DNA of 64,000 bases from Ruminococcus sp. AF31-8BH (GTDB lineage: Bacteria; Bacillota; Clostridia; Lachnospirales; Lachnospiraceae), in contig NZ_QTVN01000002.1 in NCBI RefSeq assembly GCF_003460605.1, positions 124,001 to 188,000 on the forward strand. The letters are read 5' to 3'. Under the pieces are notes generated by a model. That model saw only the letters and a program-made list of their open reading frames with translations. It searched no databases and was not told where the DNA came from. This document shows, in pieces, positions 25,815 through 32,913 of this stretch. Positions within the stretch are counted from its first letter, which is position 1. Every line of letters starts with the position of its first letter. The position numbers were made by a program, and so were the translations under genes.

Positions 25815-26477
25815 ATGTTGAAAAAAATAATATACGGCATTGTTAATTTTATATCAGTAGTGATCATAGCAGCAGCCATTGTGGTGCTGATCATGGTCTT
25901 GCTGACCAAGCCTGGAAAACCGCCCAGTATAGGCGGTTTTACTCTGCTTCGGATCACTACCGGAAGCATGGTGCCTACCTATGATGTGGATACCATGATC
26001 CTGGTGCAGGAGACCGATCCTTCCCAGATCAGGGAGGGAGATGTGATTTCTTTTTATTCTTCTGATCCTATGCTGGACGGGGCGGTGAATACTCACCGTG
26101 TGGTAAGGATCGAGAAAGATGGCGGTCAGTATGTTTATACCACCAAGGGAGACGGGAATAATGTGGAAGACCCCTATGATGTGAAATCAGAATACCTTGT
26201 GGGAAAAGTGATCTGGTCATCTGTGATCCTGGGAAAAATTTCCAGACTGGTTTCCAATCCGCTGATTTTTATCCCGGTGATCCTGGTACCGTTGGCTGTG
26301 ATTTTGCTGAGCAATTTTTTCCAGACAATTTCCCTTGCCCGCAAGATTGCGAAGGAAGAGGAAGAGGCAGCCATCCGGGAAGCGGTAGAGCAGTTTCGTA
26401 AGAAGAAAGAATTGGAGAAGCAGGATAGTATAAAAGAATCTGACGCGGAAAGTCAGAAGCCAGAAGAGACAGAATAA
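25815..26477 (+). CDS. second SipW-type signal peptidase I (S26B)
   Basis: A 220-residue membrane peptidase: N-terminal membrane segment (about residues 10-31), catalytic TGSMVPTY (Ser51), NTHRVVRIE (His94), the TTKGDGNN box, a second membrane segment (about 146-165) and a short charged coiled-coil tail. It starts 3 bp after the preceding stop and closes the operon. It is clearly diverged from the peptidase at 21390, so the locus encodes two non-identical enzymes, possibly for different substrates such as the TasA-like set and the upstream SipW-type proteins. Confidence 0.85.
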   Translation: MLKKIIYGIVNFISVVIIAAAIVVLIMVLLTKPGKPPSIGGFTLLRITTGSMVPTYDVDTMILVQETDPSQIREGDVISFYSSDPMLDGAVNTHRVVRIEKDGGQYVYTTKGDGNNVEDPYDVKSEYLVGKVIWSSVILGKISRLVSNPLIFIPVILVPLAVILLSNFFQTISLARKIAKEEEEAAIREAVEQFRKKKELEKQDSIKESDAESQKPEETE

Positions 26478-26545
26478 AGTGTGGCGAAAAAGCATTTCTG
26501 CAAATGGTGACCCATATTTGGCAGAATATTTTTTGAAGCACATTC
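26478..26545. repeat. degenerate MITE-like fragment
   Basis: GAAAAAGCATTTCTGCAAATGGTGACC resembles the left end of the element at 28282-28445 in order and spacing, without the outer TAGAGC end. Lies between the surface locus and phoH. Confidence 0.4.
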
Positions 26546-26566
26546 AGAAATAAGGAGGAGCAGCAT

Positions 26567-27589
26567 TTGAAATCCGCGAATATAGAGATTGACTCATTAG
26601 ACATTTTACAGGAGCTTTTCGGTATCAATGACAAGCTGATCAAGGTGATCGAGAAGCGTCTTGGGGTATCTATTACCCAGAGAAATTCCAGTATTACCGT
26701 AAGCGGCACCAATGACGGACGGATCCGCAGTGCCGTGAATATTATTGAAGCCATGCAGGAAGCCTTAAGCAAACAGCAGCAGCTTTCTGTGGATATGATC
26801 CATCGTTTTCTGGATGAGACGGACGAGGGGGATGACCAGGACGAGGATATTGCAGACAGTACCCGTAAGGTACTGGGGGATGCGGTAACTCTGAATTACA
26901 AGAACATTCCCATTCGCACCAAGACCATCGGCCAGAAGAACTACATTAACGCATTGAAAAACAATACGGTTACCATCTGCATCGGACCGGCTGGTACAGG
27001 TAAAACCTATCTGGCAGTTGCCTATGCGGCGGAGATGTTCCGAAATGATGAGATTGAGAGAATCATTCTCAGCCGTCCTGCTATTGAAGCGGGAGAGAAG
27101 CTTGGCTTTCTTCCGGGAGACCTGCAGGAGAAGGTAGACCCTTATCTGAAGCCGCTGTATGATGCTTTGAATGATGTGTTTGGCCCGGATCAGGCGGCCA
27201 AGCTGCGGGAGAGGGGAATCATTGAGGTGGCACCTCTTGCCTACATGCGAGGACGTACTTTGAATAACAGTATGATCATCATCGACGAGAGCCAGAATGC
27301 TACGCTTCCTATTTTGAAAATGGCGCTGACCCGTATCGGTGTGGGCTCCAAAATGATTCTTACCGGAGATGTGACCCAGATCGACCTTTCCAAGGAGACC
27401 GACTCCGGTCTGCAGAAATGTGCGTCTATTTTGAAAAATGTGGATGACATTGCCACGATTTCTCTGACCAACCGTGACGTTGTCCGCTGTAAGATTGTGA
27501 AGGATATTGTTAAGGCATTTGAGAAGGAAGAGGCGAAGGCTGCGGAGAAGACGCAGAAGCGGGCAGTTCGAAGGAGTGGAAGATCTTAA
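26567..27589 (+). CDS. phoH: PhoH-like ATPase
   Basis: Starts at TTG 26567 behind AGGAGGA (26553-26559). The 340-residue protein has an N-terminal KH-like RNA-binding region (about residues 1-65), then the PhoH ATPase core with Walker A GPAGTGKTY (about 140-148), SRPAIEAGEKLGFLPGD, and Walker B IIIDESQNAT. PhoH-family proteins are NTP-dependent RNA-associated proteins usually encoded next to ybeY, as here, in a ribosome/rRNA maturation context. Full length. Confidence 0.92.
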   Translation: MKSANIEIDSLDILQELFGINDKLIKVIEKRLGVSITQRNSSITVSGTNDGRIRSAVNIIEAMQEALSKQQQLSVDMIHRFLDETDEGDDQDEDIADSTRKVLGDAVTLNYKNIPIRTKTIGQKNYINALKNNTVTICIGPAGTGKTYLAVAYAAEMFRNDEIERIILSRPAIEAGEKLGFLPGDLQEKVDPYLKPLYDALNDVFGPDQAAKLRERGIIEVAPLAYMRGRTLNNSMIIIDESQNATLPILKMALTRIGVGSKMILTGDVTQIDLSKETDSGLQKCASILKNVDDIATISLTNRDVVRCKIVKDIVKAFEKEEAKAAEKTQKRAVRRSGRS

Positions 27590-27779
27590 GTGTGCCCCCA
27601 GTTTGCTGCCAGGCTGACGGCGAAGGTTTTTGGCTGATGATGGAACTCTGAAAAGGGAAAGTTGTCATTACAGATACGAATTGGAATATTATAAAATAAG
27701 TACAACTATTCAGTTCGCTTAGTTTGGAGTATCCCTTTGGATCACTGAAAGGTTGTACATTACACCAGGAGGGAAAGCT

Positions 27780-28277
27780 TTGGTTACAATAGAATATGAA
27801 TGTGAGACAGATTTTGACCTGGGCCTGGATTGCCCCGCTCTTGCGAAAATCGTTGCCGAGAAGGTGCTGGACATGGAGAAATGTCCATGGGATGCACAGG
27901 TGAATCTGGTTCTTACGGACAATGAAGAGATCAAGCGTGTAAATACAGAGTTCAGGGGAATAGAGAGAGCCACAGATGTGCTTTCTTTCCCAATGCTGCC
28001 TTTTGAGACTCCGGCAGATTATTCTGTGGCAGAGGACGATGAGTCCTGTTTTGACCTGGACAGCGGAGAGCTTCTTCTGGGGGATATTATGATTTCCGCA
28101 GAGCGGGCAGCTGCACAGGCAGAAGAGTACGGACACAGTGTGAAGCGTGAGTTCTGCTTCCTGGTTGCCCACAGTATGCTGCATCTTCTGGGATATGACC
28201 ATATGACTCCCGAGGAAGCTGCGGATATGGAGGCAAGACAGGCGAAGGCACTGGATGAGCTTGGAATTACCCGCTGA
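27780..28277 (+). CDS. ybeY: endoribonuclease YbeY
   Basis: Metal-dependent RNase involved in 16S rRNA 3'-end processing and ribosome quality control. The start TTG 27780 follows AGGAGGG (27767-27773) by six bases; a further TTG upstream (27753) precedes the ribosome binding site and is rejected. The 165-residue protein contains NTEFRGIERATDVLSFP, LGDIMIS and the zinc motif HSMLHLLGYDH near the C-terminus. Follows phoH after a 190-bp gap, the usual order in Firmicutes. Confidence 0.92.
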   Translation: MVTIEYECETDFDLGLDCPALAKIVAEKVLDMEKCPWDAQVNLVLTDNEEIKRVNTEFRGIERATDVLSFPMLPFETPADYSVAEDDESCFDLDSGELLLGDIMISAERAAAQAEEYGHSVKREFCFLVAHSMLHLLGYDHMTPEEAADMEARQAKALDELGITR

Positions 28278-28281
28278 TAGC

Positions 28282-28445
28282 TAGAGCGTGTTTGAAAAAG
28301 GCTTTCTGCAAGATGTGCGTCACAATTTGTGGGAGATTTTGTCCGGATGAGGGCGCCGTAGCGGGCTACGGCAACTGAATTCGGGCAAAATATACCGCAA
28401 AGTGGGGCGTGCAGATTGCAGGAATGATTTTTCAAACAGGCTCTA
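28282..28445. mobile_element. MITE-like element with ~30-bp terminal inverted repeats
   Basis: Left end TAGAGCGTGTTTGAAAAAGG and right end (reverse complement) TAGAGCCTGTTTGAAAAATC continue inward with CTGCAA in both. Internal sequence is non-coding and contains the hairpin CCGTAGCGGGCTACGG. No transposase is encoded, so it would need one in trans. Ends match the 25-bp repeats at 13162-13186 and 29673-29697; degraded relatives are at 26478-26545 and 52046-52085. Confidence 0.7.
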
Positions 28446-28538
28446 ATACGGTAAAAATTAAGACAAGTCAATATAGCAGCTGTTTAATATTCGCCGTATT
28501 AGGATGAAGATTTGTTGACAGCGTAAGGAGGAAAAGAC

Positions 28539-29552
28539 ATGAAGAAGAAAATGCTGAAATTTCTTGCAGGCGTGCTGATTTCCTGCACATTGGCTGGTTC
28601 AGCCGTAAGCGTACAGGCAGAAGACAATCTGGAAATGCAGGTGACAAGCTATCTGACCGGAGAGGATGTGTCTGAGAGCGTTGGAAGAAGACGCCCCATT
28701 GCAGTCATGCTGGGCAATGATACCAACGGTGCACCCCAGAGCGGTACCGGAAATGCCGGGGTTATTTATGAAGCACCTGTGGAGGGCGGCATTACCAGGC
28801 TTATGGCGGTCATCGAGGATTACGATAATCTGCAGAGAATCGGCTCTGTGCGAAGCTGCCGTGATTATTATATTTTCTACGCCAATGAATTTGATGCCAT
28901 TTACGCACATTATGGACAGGCTGTGTATGCACTTCAGTATCTGGATCAGCATGTGATCGATAATCTGAACGGACTGACTCTTGGAAATGCCTATTACCGG
29001 ACTACAGACCGTGTGGCACCTCACAATGCCTACACAGATGCAGCCCACCTTCAGGCAGGAATCCAGAGCCTTGGCTACAGCCAGCAGTATCCGGAGGGCT
29101 ACACCGGACATTATCAGTTTGCGCCGGAGGGAACAGAGATTACTTTGGATGAAGGAGCACCGGCGACCCTTGTGAAGCTGGATAACTTCTGGGACAATCA
29201 TCCCTGGTTTGAATACAATGCCGAGACCAAGGAATACAGCCGCTTCCAGTTTAATGCACCTCATGTGGACCAGCTGACAGGACAGCAGCTGACCTGTGAC
29301 AACATTATTCTTCAGTATTCCGGCTATCAGGCTTATGATGCCAATGGCTATCTGAACATTGATACCCAGTCCGGCGGCAGCGGCAAATACATTACCAGAG
29401 GCAAGGCAATCGATATTACCTGGAGTAAGGATTCCCAGTGGGGTACTACCCATTACTATGATTCCAACGGCCAGGAGATCCAGCTGAACCGCGGCAAGAC
29501 CTGGGTAGAGATCGTGCTCAATGATTCTGTAGGATCTGTGACTTTGCAGTGA
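28539..29552 (+). CDS. DUF3048 (YerB-like) secreted protein
   Basis: A 337-residue protein with a signal peptide (MKKKMLKFLAGVLISCTLAG, cleavage likely after VQA). The mature part follows DUF3048: RPIAVMLGND, GVIYEAPVEGGITRLMAV, IGSVRSCRDYYI, AHYGQA and a C-terminal half ending RGKTWVEIVLND. DUF3048 proteins (B. subtilis YerB) are exported, often lipoproteins, of unknown function; no lipobox Cys is obvious, although Cys16 lies in the hydrophobic region. AGGAGG precedes the start. Monocistronic, ending in the terminator at 29606-29659. Confidence 0.87.
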   Translation: MKKKMLKFLAGVLISCTLAGSAVSVQAEDNLEMQVTSYLTGEDVSESVGRRRPIAVMLGNDTNGAPQSGTGNAGVIYEAPVEGGITRLMAVIEDYDNLQRIGSVRSCRDYYIFYANEFDAIYAHYGQAVYALQYLDQHVIDNLNGLTLGNAYYRTTDRVAPHNAYTDAAHLQAGIQSLGYSQQYPEGYTGHYQFAPEGTEITLDEGAPATLVKLDNFWDNHPWFEYNAETKEYSRFQFNAPHVDQLTGQQLTCDNIILQYSGYQAYDANGYLNIDTQSGGSGKYITRGKAIDITWSKDSQWGTTHYYDSNGQEIQLNRGKTWVEIVLNDSVGSVTLQ

Positions 29553-29605
29553 CAGAATTCATGGCTGCCAACCAGGATTTTTATAGTAATAGTAAATAAG
29601 AGAAT

Positions 29606-29659
29606 GGGGGATTTCAGGGACAAGTGTGTGTTTATGCCGCGCCCTGAGATCCCTGTTTT
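29606..29659 (+). terminator. hairpin terminator after DUF3048 gene
   Basis: GGGATTTCAGGG pairs with CCCTGAGATCCC (one G-U), followed by TGTTTTGTTT. Confidence 0.7.
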
Positions 29660-29672
29660 GTTTATATGAGGT

Positions 29673-29697
29673 TAGAGCCTTTTTCAAACAGGCTCTA
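29673..29697. repeat. 25-bp palindromic repeat
   Basis: Same 25 bases as 13162-13186: arms TAGAGCCT and AGGCTCTA. It looks like two MITE ends joined or a solo end. Confidence 0.75.
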
Positions 29698-29907
29698 GAG
29701 CCTGCCCCCAGAAGCATTTATATTAATTTTTTTTTGGAAAATGTGAATTTTTTTTGAAATTATTCATCCATTATCCAAAATTATAGACGAATGAAGAAAA
29801 ATGATGTAAGATAAGTAGCAAAAAGGTAACTGTGAAGGTGCTGAACAGTTGCCAAAAGGGTTATTATTTTTTTATTACATTAACGATTAACGGAGTTGAC
29901 TAGAACA

Positions 29908-30765
29908 ATGAATTACCGGGAAAGACTGAAAGAGAAAAAACGTGTGGTAATCAAGATCGGCAGTTCCTCCCTTACCCATCCGCAGACAGGCAGACTGAAC
30001 CTGCGCAAGCTTGAGGTACTGGTAAGAGAGCTGGGAGATCTTCGCAACCAGGGCAAGGATGTGGTATTGGTATCCTCAGGAGCCATTGCAGTGGGCGCGG
30101 CAGCCCTTGGCTTTAAGGAGAAGCCTCAGGAGTCCCGCCAGAAGCAGGCGTGTGCAGCTGTGGGACAGGCCAGGCTGATGATGATCTACCAGAAGCTGTT
30201 CGGAGAGTACAACCAGATGGCAGGCCAGATCCTGATGACCAAGAACACCATGGTAAACAATGCCAACCGTAAGAATGCGGAGAATACCTTCAATGAGCTT
30301 TTGTCTATGGGTGTAATCCCCATTGTAAATGAGAATGACTCTATTTCCACCTACGAGCTGCAGTCCCTGGAGAAATTCGGAGACAACGATACCCTTTCCG
30401 CAGTGGTAGCAGCCCTGATCGGTGCAGATCTTCTGATTCTGATGTCCGATATAGACGGGCTTTTCACAGATGATCCCAATACCAATCCGGAGGCGGAGTT
30501 TATTGATACAGTTGAGCAGCTGGATGACAAGCTTTTGAACATGGGAAAAGGCTCCACCGGAAGCAAAGTTGGTACCGGCGGCATGGCCACCAAGCTGACC
30601 GCAGCCAGAATTGCCACAGCGGCAGGCTCGGATATGGTGATCGCCAACGGCGGTGACTTCCATAACATCCACCGTATTGTGGAGGGGGATAAATGCGGCA
30701 CCCTTTTCGTAGGAAAGAAGCAGGAAGAGTTTTACCTGATAGATTATATAGAGAAATTGTTATAA
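29908..30765 (+). CDS. proB: glutamate 5-kinase
   Basis: Phosphorylates L-glutamate as the first step of proline synthesis. The start is ATG 29908 (MNYRERLKEKKRVVIKIGSS); an in-frame TTG at 29896 sits directly on the GGAG ribosome binding site and is rejected. The amino-acid kinase fold shows VVIKIGSSSLT, VLVSSGAIAVG, NENDSIS and GTGGMATKLTAA. At 285 residues it is the short form without the C-terminal PUA domain of E. coli-type enzymes. First gene of a proB-DUF896-cyclo-ligase-proA operon. Confidence 0.93.
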   Translation: MNYRERLKEKKRVVIKIGSSSLTHPQTGRLNLRKLEVLVRELGDLRNQGKDVVLVSSGAIAVGAAALGFKEKPQESRQKQACAAVGQARLMMIYQKLFGEYNQMAGQILMTKNTMVNNANRKNAENTFNELLSMGVIPIVNENDSISTYELQSLEKFGDNDTLSAVVAALIGADLLILMSDIDGLFTDDPNTNPEAEFIDTVEQLDDKLLNMGKGSTGSKVGTGGMATKLTAARIATAAGSDMVIANGGDFHNIHRIVEGDKCGTLFVGKKQEEFYLIDYIEKLL

Positions 30766-30801
30766 GTGTATTACAGATTATAAATAGAAGAGGAGTATAA
30801 T

Positions 30802-31023
30802 ATGGACAGTAAAATGATTGATCGGATCAACACCCTTCATCACAAGGCACAGAGTGTTGGTCTTACAGAGGAAGAGAAAATTGAGCAGGCGAAGCTTCGC
30901 AAGGAGTATATTGCCACTATCAAGATGAACCTGCGCAACCAGCTTGACAATATTGACATCAAGGAAGCCGATGGTACCATTGTGAACCTTGGAGAAAAAT
31001 ATGGAAGAAAAAAGACTCATTAG
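30802..31023 (+). CDS. DUF896 family small protein (YnzC-like)
   Basis: A 73-residue protein beginning MDSKMIDRINTLHHKA and containing LTEEEKIEQAKLRKEYI, the helical hairpin typical of DUF896 (B. subtilis YnzC/YneA-operon proteins). Function is unknown; in B. subtilis a member is linked to the SOS operon. AGAGGAG precedes the ATG. Its 3' end overlaps the start of the cyclo-ligase gene by 23 bases, implying coupled translation inside the proline operon. Confidence 0.88.
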   Translation: MDSKMIDRINTLHHKAQSVGLTEEEKIEQAKLRKEYIATIKMNLRNQLDNIDIKEADGTIVNLGEKYGRKKTH

Positions 31024-31582
31024 AAAACAGATTTTTGCAGCCAGGAAGCAGTGCGCCGATGAGCAGGTGGAAGAATGGAGCCGCCAGCTGACCGAGCGCG
31101 TGATCCGGCTTCCGGAATTTTTGCAGGCAGACCGCGTTATGGCTTATGCAGATTACAATCATGAGGTCATGACAAGGTTTATTATTGAGGAAGCCTGGAA
31201 ATCCGGCAAGGAAGTGGCAGTTCCCAAGGTGGTGGGAAAGGACATGGTCTTTTACCGCCTGACAGATTTCTCCCAGCTCGCTCCTGGATATTTCGGAATT
31301 CCGGAGCCTACAGAGGGAGAGACTGTGGACTGGACGGATGCCCTTATGATCATGCCGGGAGTGGCCTTTGACCGTGAGAACCACAGAGTGGGATACGGCG
31401 GAGGCTTTTACGACCGTTTTCTGGAGAAGCATCCGGATACTCAGCGGGTTGCAGTTGCCTTTGATTTCCAGATCCTGGATCAGGTTCCCACAGAGCCGAC
31501 CGATATCTGCCCGCAGATCATTGTGACGCAAAGCAATATTTACAGGAATGCCTTACCGAAGGGAGGACTTATAAATGAATGA
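31001..31582 (+). CDS. 5-formyltetrahydrofolate cyclo-ligase
   Basis: Converts 5-formyl-THF to 5,10-methenyl-THF with ATP. The start is ATG 31001 with GGAGA just upstream, inside the DUF896 gene. Family motifs present: [11 protein letters not shown] at the N-terminus, [32 protein letters not shown] (given here in parts: PGVAFD and [11 protein letters not shown]), and VAFDFQ. Usual length (~193 aa). It overlaps proA by 8 bases. Confidence 0.9.
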   Translation: MEEKRLIRKQIFAARKQCADEQVEEWSRQLTERVIRLPEFLQADRVMAYADYNHEVMTRFIIEEAWKSGKEVAVPKVVGKDMVFYRLTDFSQLAPGYFGIPEPTEGETVDWTDALMIMPGVAFDRENHRVGYGGGFYDRFLEKHPDTQRVAVAFDFQILDQVPTEPTDICPQIIVTQSNIYRNALPKGGLINE

Positions 31583-32825
31583 AATGCTGCAGACTCTGGG
31601 CGAAAATGCCCGGGAAGCGGAAGTGATTCTTCGCAATCTTGGCACTGCGAAGAAGAATCAAGTCTTAGAAGCAGTGGCAGACAGCCTTGTGGCACACGCT
31701 GATAAGCTGCTTGCGGCCAATGCCATAGATGTAGAGAACGGCAGACGCAACCATATGCCGGAAGGCCTTGTGGACCGTCTGATGCTGACGGAAGCGAGAA
31801 TAGAGGGAATGGCAGAGGGTCTGCGCCAGGTAGCGGCTCTTGACGACCCTATTGGGGAAGTAACCGGCATGAAGAAACGTCCTAACGGACTGATGATCGG
31901 TCAGAAAAGAGTTCCCCTCGGTGTAATCGGAATCATTTATGAAGCCAGACCAAATGTGACCGCAGATGCTTTTGCCCTTTGCTTTAAGACCGGCAATGTT
32001 GTGATATTAAAAGGCGGAAGCGATGCCATCCATTCCAATACTGCCATTGTGGACTGTATCCGCAGTGCCCTGAAAGCCCAGGATCTTACAGAGAATGCCA
32101 TCCAGCTGATCCAGGACACTTCCAGAGAGACCACCGCAGAGTTTATGAAAATGAACGAGTACGTGGATGTACTGATTCCAAGAGGCGGCCGGGGACTGAT
32201 CAAGGCGGTTGTAAACGGCAGCACCATCCCGGTAATCGAGACCGGTACAGGCAACTGTCACATTTATGTGGATGAGAGCGCGGATCTTAACATGGCGGCA
32301 GACATTGTGATGAATGCCAAGACCCAGAGAGTGGGCGTGTGCAATGCCTGCGAGTCCCTTCTGGTTCATGAGAAAGTGAAGGATGCGTTCCTTCCGGTTC
32401 TGGCAGAGCGGCTTCGCACCAAGCATGTAGAAATGCGTGCGGATGAAGCAGCCAAAGCACTGATTCCGGATGCGGTTTCTGCTACGGAGGAGGACTGGGG
32501 AACCGAGTACCTGGATTATATTCTTTCTATTAAAGTGGTTGGTTCTGTGGAGGAAGCTATCCGCCATATTAACCGCTACAATACCGGACATTCAGAGGCA
32601 ATCATCACCCGGGACTACAACAACGCTCAGAAATTCCTGGATGAGGTGGATGCGGCAGCAGTGTATGTAAATGCTTCCACCCGTTTTACTGATGGTTTTG
32701 AGTTCGGATTCGGAGCAGAGATCGGAATCAGCACCCAGAAGCTTCACGCCCGCGGCCCAATGGGACTTCTGGCCCTTACTTCTACGAAATATATCATTTA
32801 TGGAAATGGACAGATTCGCCCATAA
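31575..32825 (+). CDS. proA: glutamate-5-semialdehyde dehydrogenase (gamma-glutamyl phosphate reductase)
   Basis: NADPH-dependent reduction of gamma-glutamyl phosphate, second step of proline synthesis. 416 residues, the normal length. Aldehyde-dehydrogenase-fold motifs include [37 protein letters not shown], and the catalytic Cys in [28 protein letters not shown] lies near the C-terminus. GGAGGACTT precedes the ATG. Operon with proB two genes upstream. Confidence 0.95.
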   Translation: MNEMLQTLGENAREAEVILRNLGTAKKNQVLEAVADSLVAHADKLLAANAIDVENGRRNHMPEGLVDRLMLTEARIEGMAEGLRQVAALDDPIGEVTGMKKRPNGLMIGQKRVPLGVIGIIYEARPNVTADAFALCFKTGNVVILKGGSDAIHSNTAIVDCIRSALKAQDLTENAIQLIQDTSRETTAEFMKMNEYVDVLIPRGGRGLIKAVVNGSTIPVIETGTGNCHIYVDESADLNMAADIVMNAKTQRVGVCNACESLLVHEKVKDAFLPVLAERLRTKHVEMRADEAAKALIPDAVSATEEDWGTEYLDYILSIKVVGSVEEAIRHINRYNTGHSEAIITRDYNNAQKFLDEVDAAAVYVNASTRFTDGFEFGFGAEIGISTQKLHARGPMGLLALTSTKYIIYGNGQIRP

Positions 32826-32827
32826 GT

Positions 32828-32856
32828 TTGATTTTTGAAATGAAATATGTTATACT
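32828..32856 (+). promoter_or_regulatory. promoter of the beta-helix surface protein gene
   Basis: TTGATT (32828-32833), 17-bp spacer, TATACT (32851-32856). Confidence 0.6.
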
Positions 32857-32913
32857 GGACTTCGATGTTAATACTTAATACGGGGGACTCGTTTATAAGG
32901 AGGACTTTTTGAA

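Larger units (their letters stand above)
29553..29907 (+). other. intergenic region before proB
   Basis: Contains the DUF3048 terminator (29606-29659), a 25-bp palindromic repeat (29673-29697), an AT-rich stretch with two T8 runs, and a GTAACTGT...ACAGTTGCC hairpin (about 29825-29853). No T-box or other riboswitch could be recognised in the proB leader. Confidence 0.5.

Noticed and set aside
29700..29907. T-box or riboswitch in the proB leader
   Set aside because: No T-box sequence, specifier stem or paired terminator/antiterminator could be seen; only repeats and AT-rich sequence.
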